Source of the DNA: G963556115 sp963667375
GTDB lineage: Bacteria; Planctomycetota; SZUA-567
Length of the DNA stretch: 64,000 nucleotides
Reading direction: 5' to 3'
Assembly (NCBI GenBank): GCA_963667375.1
Contig: OY763323.1
Span: 2,976,001-3,040,000, forward strand
This document shows, piece after piece, positions 1 through 9,107 of the stretch. The translations under genes and the position numbers were made by a program. The notes under the pieces are model-generated. The model was not told the origin of the DNA, did no database searches, and saw nothing but the letters and a program-made list of their open reading frames with translations. Positions within the stretch are counted from its first letter, which is position 1. Every line of letters starts with the position of its first letter.

Positions 1-606
1 ACTCGCAGCCGTAACAGCTTCACTCATACTATTTGCCACACTTAGCGCATTTGTACTGTTAAGCAATGCCGTCGCTGAATCCGCAAGGGCTTGATTTGAA
101 TTAATTAATGCTGTTGAGGAATTACTTAATGCAGACTTGGCCTGTGTTATAGCCAGTAATGCATTTTCAACCGTTTCTTTAAGGAATACATCCGGATCCG
201 TTTCGCCGTCATCATCAATAGGAATAGCCAGACAGCGGTCTGCAATCTCCTTGATTTCCTGCAAAACCATATATGCCCGGTCAAGTACCTGCTCAATTAC
301 CTCTGCATATCCGTCAAGTTTCGCACCTTGAATAATCGCTGTCTCGCGGTAAATTGTTATTTTAGAAGTTGCCGGAAGAGGATCTGCTGATTCAGATTTA
401 GGATATATTATATAACCCGAATCATCCCCAACTCCATACACCGTATATTCTTCAGAATCAACCTCAGTCAACAGATCATCATTGGCGTAATCCGTAATAT
501 ATACCTTGAGATCATCCGCATCCAGAACCGGGAATTCAAAATCAAACCTGGTATTTGAACCATCACCTTTAGTCGCCGCCGGTACCGCCTGAGCTTTTAT
601 AGTCAT
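1..606 (-). CDS. Phage tail fibre protein, N-terminal part (truncated by window edge)
   Basis: Read directly from the reverse strand, the frame opens with ATG at 606 and stays open for 202 codons to position 1. The start MTIKAQAVPAA is followed by a beta-rich region of the kind that anchors T7-type fibres to the tail (VYITDYAN, ITIYRETAIIQ), then the motif DRCLAIPIDDDGE, common in podovirus fibres. An Ala/Ser/Asn-rich heptad-like stretch (SNSSTALINSNQALADSATALL) follows and should form the coiled shaft. The ATG overlaps the TAA stop of the 2832-aa gene as TAATG. Position after the ejection protein matches T7 gene 17. The receptor-binding C-terminus is outside the window. Confidence 0.82.
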   Translation of the reverse strand, partial: MTIKAQAVPAATKGDGSNTRFDFEFPVLDADDLKVYITDYANDDLLTEVDSEEYTVYGVGDDSGYIIYPKSESADPLPATSKITIYRETAIIQGAKLDGYAEVIEQVLDRAYMVLQEIKEIADRCLAIPIDDDGETDPDVFLKETVENALLAITQAKSALSNSSTALINSNQALADSATALLNSTNALSVANSMSEAVTAAS

Positions 607-3600
607 TATTTCTCCTTATCACCAGAAATCTTTTTATATTCTTTAGTTGCATCACGATAGATATTCATTGCCGGAATACCCGCAGCCATTTCTGCAAATA
701 AAAGGAAAGACTGCAGATCATGCTTAGTAAAGACATCATTAATTCTTTCGGTACCCGGTAAAGTTAACAACGGACTTTTATATTTAACCCCAGCCGAAAC
801 ATTTCTGGCCAAAGGTACCGTTGCCAGCATTGATTCCGGTACCGCAAATGCCCAGTCAGTCCACTCCGGCTCATCATCACCGTTATAACATAAAGCCGCC
901 AATCCTAGCATGCTCATTGCCGGTGCTATCCATTCAACCATTACATGTTTGATCATCGTAGCTTTTGAAATTTTCCTGGCTCTCCAGGCACCGTAATACA
1001 TCCCGAGTCTGTTCCCGGCTTTCAGGGTAAAGGTCATAAATGAGGTAAAGAAGCGCAGTATTCCTTCCTGACTCTGCAAACCGGATAATGCCGAAGGTAG
1101 AGTTGACGGCTGGGTGGAGCTGATAATATAATCAGCATACTCTGCCGCCTGCTTCTGCCACTTCTGCATTACCTCACCGATCTCCTCCTCAGACATGCCG
1201 TCCTTCAGTTCAGACCGGTCAATTACTCCCAGCTTGGAGTTTTTATCCATCGCCTGCATAAACGCACCTTGCCACAACGGATATACCGCTGACAGGTCAT
1301 TAACCTTTATCCACCAGAAAGCAGTCTCTTTGACATCATCCCAACCGAATTTATGCCCCAGAATATTGAACTGCCGCTTACTGTGAGTCAGATTCCCCAG
1401 ATAATCAGATATTTCACGACTGATGTTATCAGCTCTTACCCGCATTGCAGGTGACAATTCATTAATCGCTTTTACCTGCTCAGATACTCTATCTTTACCA
1501 TATACCCCGGTGCCGGTTCCCAGCAAACCTGTTCCCATACCAACGTTTTTATATCCCTGAAGCAGCCAATATAATCCATCATCACCCATAGCATTGATGC
1601 CATTGAATATAGATAGCCGTTGTTTAACACCGGTTTTAAATCTGAATCCTAGAGCCAGCTGAGTATTACGGTTCTTTATCCAGTCAAAAACTTTATCTGA
1701 AGTACCCTGAATTTTACGGCTTGGTCTGGCCAATCTCCCTATCCAGTCTCTAACCTCTTTGTAATTATCAAACCCAAACTTTCTAATAAAGGTGTCGCGC
1801 CAGTCTTCATTTGAAGTTATCTTATCCACCTCATTAATAAATTCCGCATGTGTTATCACCCGGAGAGTATCGCGTAAATGTGGCTGCAGAACTGCAGAAA
1901 GTGAGAGTGACGGAGGGTAGGGCACCACCGGATTCCCTTCTTCATCCACCAGACGCGCCTTGGTCATACCCATTTTGGTACCAACTGCAGAGGTGTAAGT
2001 TCCAGATTTACGGGAAAGCATCGCTTCAACCTCCGCATATTGTGCCGGTCTGGCAGATAGTTTGGTATCATACTTTAGTGGACCGTATCCACCATTTACT
2101 TCAATTGTTTCACCATCGGCGGTATACACTGTAAACGGTTTAGCTTCTTCCTTTATTAGATGCCTGTTGGTAAGTCTGAAGTTCACTGCATCAAGTGGCT
2201 CAAATAGTGAATTGACTGTGTCCCAGATTCCCTGTATTGCTGTCCATTCTTCAGAGGTAAATTGGTGCTTTAAATGCTCGATTTGAGATGGAGTAAATTC
2301 ATAACCTTCCATCAGTGCATACTCATTCTTGGCATTACCCAAATCAAGAGCACACATCAGCAGCATCTCGGTATCCCAGTACTCCCTGCCGCGTTTTTCT
2401 TTGAGTATTTCAGGCACCGGCAGCATTGGTATTTTAAATCTCTCCGCGCCGTATTTCTCAGCCAGCCGTTTTTTTGCCCCTTCCAGTACTTCTAAATGCG
2501 GTCTGAGATCAGTTTTAATTTTAGTGAATTTCTCAGCATACTCCGCATCGAGCTTTGCCGCGGTATTGACAATAGTCTGCATTGGTCCGAAGAAAGTGCC
2601 GCCTTTCTTACCTTCATGAGTGCGCTGCAGTACCTGATAGCCGTCTGCCTTGATGGCAATAAACTCCATTATATTCATATGCGCCCCAATACGGCGCAGC
2701 CAGTTCAGAGTCGTGTCATACAGACTTTTAGCACTGAGCTTTATTTCTTCCTTATTCAGACTTGTCTTGAAGAATAGCTTATCATCCCGGTCGTATTTAT
2801 CCCCAAGTGTCTCCATAATCTCTATTGAAGCATTAACCGCCTCTTCGGTGGTTTCTGCTCCTTGAATCTTGATTACCTCAAGAGTTGTTTTACCGCGCCG
2901 AATAAGCTCACCCATGACCTGATCCAGCTCTTTAACCTGTTCAATGGTCAGATCTCTCACCGATTTGTAACCTTCCGGAAGTGCCTCCCGAGCAATCCAG
3001 TCCGGCAGTATCAGATCATCCGGCAGCATTTCCTTGAGCTGCTCCGGTAGCTGCGTCAGATCAACATTGCCGTCATTATCTGCCTGCTGTACCGGTTTGC
3101 TTCCAACAACCGGATTGATCTGGTTACGGCTCTTACTCTCAGCGGTCATACTGTGAGTTGTGACTCTGCCATCAGGTATCAGTTTGAACTTGCGAGCAAT
3201 CGCATAAATAGTATCCCGGTACTCATTTTCAACATTCTTGGTTGTGGCATCGATCTTCCGTCTGCCATACTTCTTAATGACACCCTTTACCATCTCCCGG
3301 GCTTTCACCGCTTCCAGTACCAGAGCATGATTGAGCATCTCCCTGTAAACATAGGTAGCAGCTTCTCCCTGAATCTGTCTGCGAAGTTTTTCCTCAAGCT
3401 TCTGACGTTTTCCGGTCTCCGCTTCATTACGTACCGCTTCCGCCAGATTTACCCGGTCCTGCAGCCGTTTGTATTCAGTGGTGTCCTGATTCTTTCCGGC
3501 ATGCCGTTTCTTTTTCTCGGTCTCAGTGATAATGTTTTCAACAATATCCGCCGCCAGTGACAAGGTCTTACGGGCCTCCCGGCCAGCTTTCTTTTCCGCT

Positions 3601-6600
3601 TGCGAGTATTTATAGTAGCATGACGCCACACTTGAGGTCTCTTTTTCAAGTACCTCCCGCGCCGCATTATTTACCGCGCTGAGTTCGGTGTGCTGATTAT
3701 TGAGACCAGGTCGTTGTTTGTTAATTGTGTTCATCAGCAGATCATACTCGGCCATCTTGAGTAGCAGCTGGCTGTCACTGTGGAGCAGATCCCCGTTTTC
3801 TCCCTCTTCGATATTCTGCCTGAGCTCCGCTTCCTTTGCCGCAATCGTCTGCGCTACATTCTCATTGACCTTATCTACAAGCTTCGGCGTAGCAATCAGC
3901 TTCTCAACAAACTGCTCCGGAGACATATCATTCTCCGCGGCGATCTCAAAGAGTTCCGGAGAATCAAAACTCACACTCCCGGATTTCTTTATGAGACCAG
4001 AACTGTGTTTCTTGAGTTTCTCAGCCGCTTCTGCGCCGTACTGCGCTGTCACTTCCTCCAGATTAAGTCCACCCGCAGCGACCGCAGCAGGTATATCCTT
4101 ACTGTAGACCGCTTCCTGTTCAATCTCCGCTCTCGCGTCTTTACGGATTTGACCGATACCGCCCTTTAAAAGCTTCCAGTTCTTCATGGCCCGGCGCAGC
4201 AGTTTCTCCTCAGCGGTAGTCTTGACCTGTTTCTGCAGCTTGCGAATCTCATCAGCCTTTCCCTTATCCGCTTCGTACATATCAACCAGCAGTTCTTTGA
4301 GCGGATAATACTGTGAATGCGCCCGCTCAATCTCTTCCTCAGTCGCCAGCATCCGGTCAAATACTCCCCGCACATCATCATTCAGCTCAACATTCAGACT
4401 CTTGATTGACCGGTATATTCCGGTCAGCCATTTCTTGAATGAATTAAAGGCACCGACCAGCTTGGGAGAGGGAGCTTTCCCTTCCATCAGATACGCTTCA
4501 AAGGCCCGGGCAATCTTCTCATTACCGTTTTTAGTGAGCTGCGTACCGGCCACACCTTCAGCAAACTCCACCAGTGCCTGAATATCCTGTCGGAAATCTT
4601 CAGAGCCGCGGCCGGAATCAAGCAGCATCATTGCCCGGTCAATATACAAATGCATCATCTCATGCATCAGTGTTGACGCATCAGCATTCTTTGAGAGGTG
4701 CAGAATCTTCTTCCCGTCCTTGGTTGTAGCCAGCCAGCCACGGGGATTTTTAGGAGATATGTCTTTATCCTGATAAAGCATATGTTCCTCAATATCAATT
4801 GCTGCGTCATCAAAGACAACGTAATTCCAACCTTTAGAACCATCACCTCTGCCATGAGACTGTGCAGGATAGCGAATACCATCCACCCCGACATCACGCA
4901 GGAACATCGATGCCCTTTGAGGCGAACCGAGAGAACGCACTAAGTTCCTATAAAACTTTTCTCCCGTCGGCTGGTTGGTTGCGAAACCAAACCCAGTCTT
5001 TTCGGCGTGTTCTCTTACAGCATTACGTATCTCATTAGGAACAGTACCATTCCAGTCAAGTAGATTCTCGCCTTTATTCTTCCATAGAGTAGTCCTATAT
5101 AAATTACGGCGCGGTGTACTTTTCTTATTGATTTCCTGCTCCATAATTTTAAGCACTTCGTTAATCACCCGAATTTTTTCGCCGTCTGTTATCCCTAAAT
5201 CCTCCCACGGGTATACGGAGTCATCAACGTAATCAAAGTCTCCGGTCTTCTCGGTACGATCGAGGAGATATTGTAAAGAATATTTCTTAATTGTATCATA
5301 GGCTTGCTGCAAGTCCTGACTATTTGAGCTCATTGCGCTAGAATAAAGTTCTTTAGCCCCGTCACGTATCCACCTATCACCGGGAATTTTTTCGATCTGA
5401 TTAAAAATAACACCCGCGATGTCCTTAGGTGTTAATGCATCTGCATAACTTCGAGCAATACTTTCTTTAGAAGTGAAATACAGCCCCCAACCAAACGCTT
5501 GAGCGCCCTCACCACTACCAATATGCTTTAGCATAAAGCGGCGTTCTTCAGGGTTAAGACTTGCCATTATATTATGGGGAGAGCCGTGCCACGCTTCAGC
5601 CTGTTCCAACCGGTCAACTTCATCACTGTTTCCTTTGTCAGTATTTTCAATATTGACATTCTCTGTATCATGTGGTATATTATTAATTGAGCTGTTGCTC
5701 TGCTGATCGGCCGAAGGAGATACTGTTCCAGCCTTTTCAACGGTGTCAGGATGGGTTTTACCCATCAAGGCTGATGTTCCCGGCTGGGGAGCATGTTGCG
5801 GGATTGGGCTCCGCGACCAGAGCAACGGCATTTTCTTTCTTTTACCTGTAGAAATACCATATTGAGTAGTAATACCAGAATGTCCTTCTGTATTTTCATT
5901 ATTGACATTATTAGTATCATGTGGTATATTGATATTGTCAGTCGTTTCACGATACAGCGAACCCGGCTCACCATCGTCCTTACTGGTGACGTCCGTTCTC
6001 AAGTCGATATTCTCGGACGAAAGAGTATGATCAGGGTTCCGCTCAGCGGTTACGCTCCTGTTCTGAGACGGCTGACCTTTATCTTTTGACCAAAGTAATG
6101 TCATGTCATCAAGCTGTTTTGTTCTAACTCCATACTGAGTAATAACACTATAATAATCCCCAACTACAAGTTCAACAAATGCCGGTTTATTAGCATTATC
6201 CCCGTTTCTTTTAACAAGAACTAATCTTCCTCTACTCTGACGTATTTCATCATAATTATCAAGAACATCTTTAAGCAATTCATAATTCATTTTCCCATCT
6301 TTAGAATGCTCCTGAATATGATTAACCCCGAATCCTTTCGCTTTTCCCTCATGAAATCCAACCTGCAGCCTAATTGCTCCAACCTGTCTTTTAATTAATT
6401 TAGATATGTCCTCATTAATATAGCCCCAATCAACATTACCTGTTGGCGAAAGTATAAACCGCTGTGCTTCTGGACTATCAATTGATACTGCTTTACTTAA
6501 ATCGATATCCTCAATTTTTTGTGGAGGTAACGGGTTTGCCGGTTCAGAAAATAATATCTTCTCAAATTGCTCCTGCTCCTGTGCCGCCACTCTCTCAGCA

Positions 6601-9104
6601 CTTCCTTCTGCCAGCTCATTTCTGCGCGCTCTGATTATTGCCGCCTTCTGCCTCTCGGTGAGTTTACTGAGATCAATATACTTATTCTTTCCCATCTCAT
6701 AATTACTTACCGCCCGGGCATATGACTCCTCAACCTCAAGATTCACATCCTTGAAGAACTCCTCAGCCTTCATCCCCGCTCGACTGAAGAGACTCTCCAG
6801 CGCCGCATTCCAGACAGTAAGCATCTGCCTGGTATCACCTTTCTTATACAACCCCTGAAACTTGGCCACATCCGCAATATTCTCAAGGAACTCATGCCGC
6901 ACCTGACCTTCACGCTCCTCTGCGGCAATATCCTCTTTAATCTTAATAATATCTTTCTTCAACTGCGCGGTCGCTTTCCGGGCTTCAACGGTGGACTCCA
7001 CCCCGATCTCATTGACACTGTCCAGCCCGACCGTCTCCAGCAGCCTTCTACCCGCCGCACTGGTCAGAATTTTAGGCGCGGCAATGGTGGCTTTTATTCC
7101 AAGTTCCGCCTGATCCCGCACCTCATCCGGACTCAAGCCCAGTTCCTGCATATCAGCTTCGAAGTCATGCTCGCTCTGAGCATAGGTATCCACAAGCACT
7201 CCGCTGTCAACCTGTAAAGCTTTCAGACTTGGAACGGTTATCTGCAGATATCGCTCCAGCTCCTGCGGATCATTTTTAAGCAGCTCGGAAGATTTTACAG
7301 CAGCATCAACCTTCTTCATCCGCTCCCGGCTCATATCCGCCATGAAGTTCTTATGTGCTCTGTTCACCAGTAGCGCTTTGCCAACCTCAACCCCGCCCGG
7401 TGTACCACTCATTATAGAGCTCTGAATAACCGTCTCTTTAAGACGTGGTAATAACTTGTCAGCAGAAAGGGCTGTAGTGTCAACTCCTGAGAGCACCTCA
7501 TTCACCGCATGCGTCACCTCGGTGGCGACCTCTTCAAGATTCTCCTCAAGCAGATTCGCCCCTGAATTTTTCAAAGCGCTCTTAATTCCATTCGCCCCGT
7601 ACTCTTTGAATGCCTGAACCAACCCTTTTTCACCGATGTCGGTAAACGCCTTATTCAGCATCGATTCAACACCGGCACCGAACACCTTACCACCGAGCAT
7701 GTTATACCCAAACTCGGTAAATGCCTCTCTGGCTGCAAAGTCGTACATATCTCCGGCATTAAGCCCGGCCGCTCTGGCCGCATCCGCTCCCTGTGAGAAG
7801 GCATCTAGACCAAAGAGAACCGATGCTCCGCTGATTCCGGCGCTGGCGGTACCTTTGACCGCTGTTGAAAGTGATTCCAGAATGTTCCGGCCACGCTGGT
7901 ACCATTCCGGAGAGATCCAGTTATCCGGTGAATCCTGATTGAACATCTCAATCGCCACCTCCAGCTGTTTCTGATACCGGTCACCGGAGTACTTTCCGAG
8001 TTGTATATCCTCACCGGTAAGATAACTGCCTATTTCTTCAACTATATTCTGCGTACCGGCATACCCGGATGCTCCGGCAGTTAAAAAGTTAAATACGGAA
8101 TTCGGCACCCAGCTGCCTTTCTCCTTCATTCCCTTATAGCGAAGATATGCCTGTTCAGAATCCTCCTGATCTTCCCAGAATTTATTCTCCAGATCATCGA
8201 TATATGGTTTGAATTCCTGCATCGCCTTACCACGCTGCACCCCATCAGGATATTCCTGGTGCCAGAAATTATACTGCGCCTGCAGGTCATTAAAGTCGGG
8301 ATTGAGAGCTTTCATCTGCAGTATCTGTGAATACGCGTCATAAACCTTGCCAAGGTCCTCCAACTTCTGCAGCTCCGGCTCGAGCGTGAGGAGTGAGAAC
8401 TCATTACGCATCCGTGCCCGGTTATAAGGATATCTCAGATGCTCCTGTGTGCGTGGTCCGGTCTTGGTCGCAATGAAATCCTCAAAGTCCTTCTCATCCG
8501 CCTTCGCTGCGACCTCTTCGAGATTCTGCATTATATACTTTTTAGGATATCCGGTACGCCGACTCAGATCATCCACCCGCAGGATCACCTCTTTCGGGAT
8601 CTCCTGTATCGGCCGGAATAACTTCTTCAGTTCCGGACTCGGCTCACTCTCAGCAATCCCGTCACGGGCCATCTGCTTCAGCTCTTCAGGAGTTTTATTA
8701 TTCATCAGCTCCCGAAGTTCGGGTGAGGGCTCACTATTATTTATTTCATCTATTGCCTCTGCCTGTATCTTCTCCGCTTCCCCGGAATCAAACAACTCCC
8801 GCATCTCCGGAGACACCTCAACCCTGTTAATGCTGCTATCTGCGCCTGTTTCAATATTATCAAGAACATTCGGTGTCGGTATAGTTTCAGGTGCTATATC
8901 ATCCGATACCGGCTCCGGTGCATCTTGTGCAACATCATCAAACGGCACGCTGTTTTCAATTAGCGAGTCGTAATCTAAAGCTTTAATATCCGCCGTATCT
9001 TCCGAATCATTAAAATTTTCGAAATCAGTCCCGATCGTCGAATCGTAAAGCGACTGCCCCAGCGCAGCGCCAGTGTTATATGCATTATCTATATTGCTAC
9101 TCAT
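606..9104 (-). CDS. Giant polyvalent virion/ejection protein (T7 gp16 position)
   Basis: This 2832-aa protein lies between the 700-aa virion protein and the tail fibre, the place of the T7 gp16 ejection protein. Visible regions in order: an acidic N-terminus with three SPEL/SPEM-type repeats (about residues 95-175); Gly/Ala-rich segments around 340-620; a phage-type RNase-like domain (PBECR kind) at about 870-1010 with GVNHIQEH near H929; a repeat-rich linker; an ADP-ribosyltransferase-like domain starting at HGSPH (H1173) with GWGLYF; a zincin motif HEMMH (H1481-H1485); long charged helices; and a C-terminal large-polyvalent-associated region with hydrophobic segments. No lytic transglycosylase motif was recognised. 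Domain names rest on recalled family motifs. Delivery into the cell with the DNA is inferred from gene position. Confidence 0.8.
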   Translation of the reverse strand: MSSNIDNAYNTGAALGQSLYDSTIGTDFENFNDSEDTADIKALDYDSLIENSVPFDDVAQDAPEPVSDDIAPETIPTPNVLDNIETGADSSINRVEVSPEMRELFDSGEAEKIQAEAIDEINNSEPSPELRELMNNKTPEELKQMARDGIAESEPSPELKKLFRPIQEIPKEVILRVDDLSRRTGYPKKYIMQNLEEVAAKADEKDFEDFIATKTGPRTQEHLRYPYNRARMRNEFSLLTLEPELQKLEDLGKVYDAYSQILQMKALNPDFNDLQAQYNFWHQEYPDGVQRGKAMQEFKPYIDDLENKFWEDQEDSEQAYLRYKGMKEKGSWVPNSVFNFLTAGASGYAGTQNIVEEIGSYLTGEDIQLGKYSGDRYQKQLEVAIEMFNQDSPDNWISPEWYQRGRNILESLSTAVKGTASAGISGASVLFGLDAFSQGADAARAAGLNAGDMYDFAAREAFTEFGYNMLGGKVFGAGVESMLNKAFTDIGEKGLVQAFKEYGANGIKSALKNSGANLLEENLEEVATEVTHAVNEVLSGVDTTALSADKLLPRLKETVIQSSIMSGTPGGVEVGKALLVNRAHKNFMADMSRERMKKVDAAVKSSELLKNDPQELERYLQITVPSLKALQVDSGVLVDTYAQSEHDFEADMQELGLSPDEVRDQAELGIKATIAAPKILTSAAGRRLLETVGLDSVNEIGVESTVEARKATAQLKKDIIKIKEDIAAEEREGQVRHEFLENIADVAKFQGLYKKGDTRQMLTVWNAALESLFSRAGMKAEEFFKDVNLEVEESYARAVSNYEMGKNKYIDLSKLTERQKAAIIRARRNELAEGSAERVAAQEQEQFEKILFSEPANPLPPQKIEDIDLSKAVSIDSPEAQRFILSPTGNVDWGYINEDISKLIKRQVGAIRLQVGFHEGKAKGFGVNHIQEHSKDGKMNYELLKDVLDNYDEIRQSRGRLVLVKRNGDNANKPAFVELVVGDYYSVITQYGVRTKQLDDMTLLWSKDKGQPSQNRSVTAERNPDHTLSSENIDLRTDVTSKDDGEPGSLYRETTDNINIPHDTNNVNNENTEGHSGITTQYGISTGKRKKMPLLWSRSPIPQHAPQPGTSALMGKTHPDTVEKAGTVSPSADQQSNSSINNIPHDTENVNIENTDKGNSDEVDRLEQAEAWHGSPHNIMASLNPEERRFMLKHIGSGEGAQAFGWGLYFTSKESIARSYADALTPKDIAGVIFNQIEKIPGDRWIRDGAKELYSSAMSSNSQDLQQAYDTIKKYSLQYLLDRTEKTGDFDYVDDSVYPWEDLGITDGEKIRVINEVLKIMEQEINKKSTPRRNLYRTTLWKNKGENLLDWNGTVPNEIRNAVREHAEKTGFGFATNQPTGEKFYRNLVRSLGSPQRASMFLRDVGVDGIRYPAQSHGRGDGSKGWNYVVFDDAAIDIEEHMLYQDKDISPKNPRGWLATTKDGKKILHLSKNADASTLMHEMMHLYIDRAMMLLDSGRGSEDFRQDIQALVEFAEGVAGTQLTKNGNEKIARAFEAYLMEGKAPSPKLVGAFNSFKKWLTGIYRSIKSLNVELNDDVRGVFDRMLATEEEIERAHSQYYPLKELLVDMYEADKGKADEIRKLQKQVKTTAEEKLLRRAMKNWKLLKGGIGQIRKDARAEIEQEAVYSKDIPAAVAAGGLNLEEVTAQYGAEAAEKLKKHSSGLIKKSGSVSFDSPELFEIAAENDMSPEQFVEKLIATPKLVDKVNENVAQTIAAKEAELRQNIEEGENGDLLHSDSQLLLKMAEYDLLMNTINKQRPGLNNQHTELSAVNNAAREVLEKETSSVASCYYKYSQAEKKAGREARKTLSLAADIVENIITETEKKKRHAGKNQDTTEYKRLQDRVNLAEAVRNEAETGKRQKLEEKLRRQIQGEAATYVYREMLNHALVLEAVKAREMVKGVIKKYGRRKIDATTKNVENEYRDTIYAIARKFKLIPDGRVTTHSMTAESKSRNQINPVVGSKPVQQADNDGNVDLTQLPEQLKEMLPDDLILPDWIAREALPEGYKSVRDLTIEQVKELDQVMGELIRRGKTTLEVIKIQGAETTEEAVNASIEIMETLGDKYDRDDKLFFKTSLNKEEIKLSAKSLYDTTLNWLRRIGAHMNIMEFIAIKADGYQVLQRTHEGKKGGTFFGPMQTIVNTAAKLDAEYAEKFTKIKTDLRPHLEVLEGAKKRLAEKYGAERFKIPMLPVPEILKEKRGREYWDTEMLLMCALDLGNAKNEYALMEGYEFTPSQIEHLKHQFTSEEWTAIQGIWDTVNSLFEPLDAVNFRLTNRHLIKEEAKPFTVYTADGETIEVNGGYGPLKYDTKLSARPAQYAEVEAMLSRKSGTYTSAVGTKMGMTKARLVDEEGNPVVPYPPSLSLSAVLQPHLRDTLRVITHAEFINEVDKITSNEDWRDTFIRKFGFDNYKEVRDWIGRLARPSRKIQGTSDKVFDWIKNRNTQLALGFRFKTGVKQRLSIFNGINAMGDDGLYWLLQGYKNVGMGTGLLGTGTGVYGKDRVSEQVKAINELSPAMRVRADNISREISDYLGNLTHSKRQFNILGHKFGWDDVKETAFWWIKVNDLSAVYPLWQGAFMQAMDKNSKLGVIDRSELKDGMSEEEIGEVMQKWQKQAAEYADYIISSTQPSTLPSALSGLQSQEGILRFFTSFMTFTLKAGNRLGMYYGAWRARKISKATMIKHVMVEWIAPAMSMLGLAALCYNGDDEPEWTDWAFAVPESMLATVPLARNVSAGVKYKSPLLTLPGTERINDVFTKHDLQSFLLFAEMAAGIPAMNIYRDATKEYKKISGDKEK

Positions 9105-9107
9105 TTA

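Noticed and set aside
8449..8973. Plus-strand 174-codon open frame inside the giant virion gene
   Set aside because: It is the antisense shadow of the 2832-aa gene, Ser-rich, without RBS or recognised domain. Other antisense frames in the late operon were dropped for the same reason.
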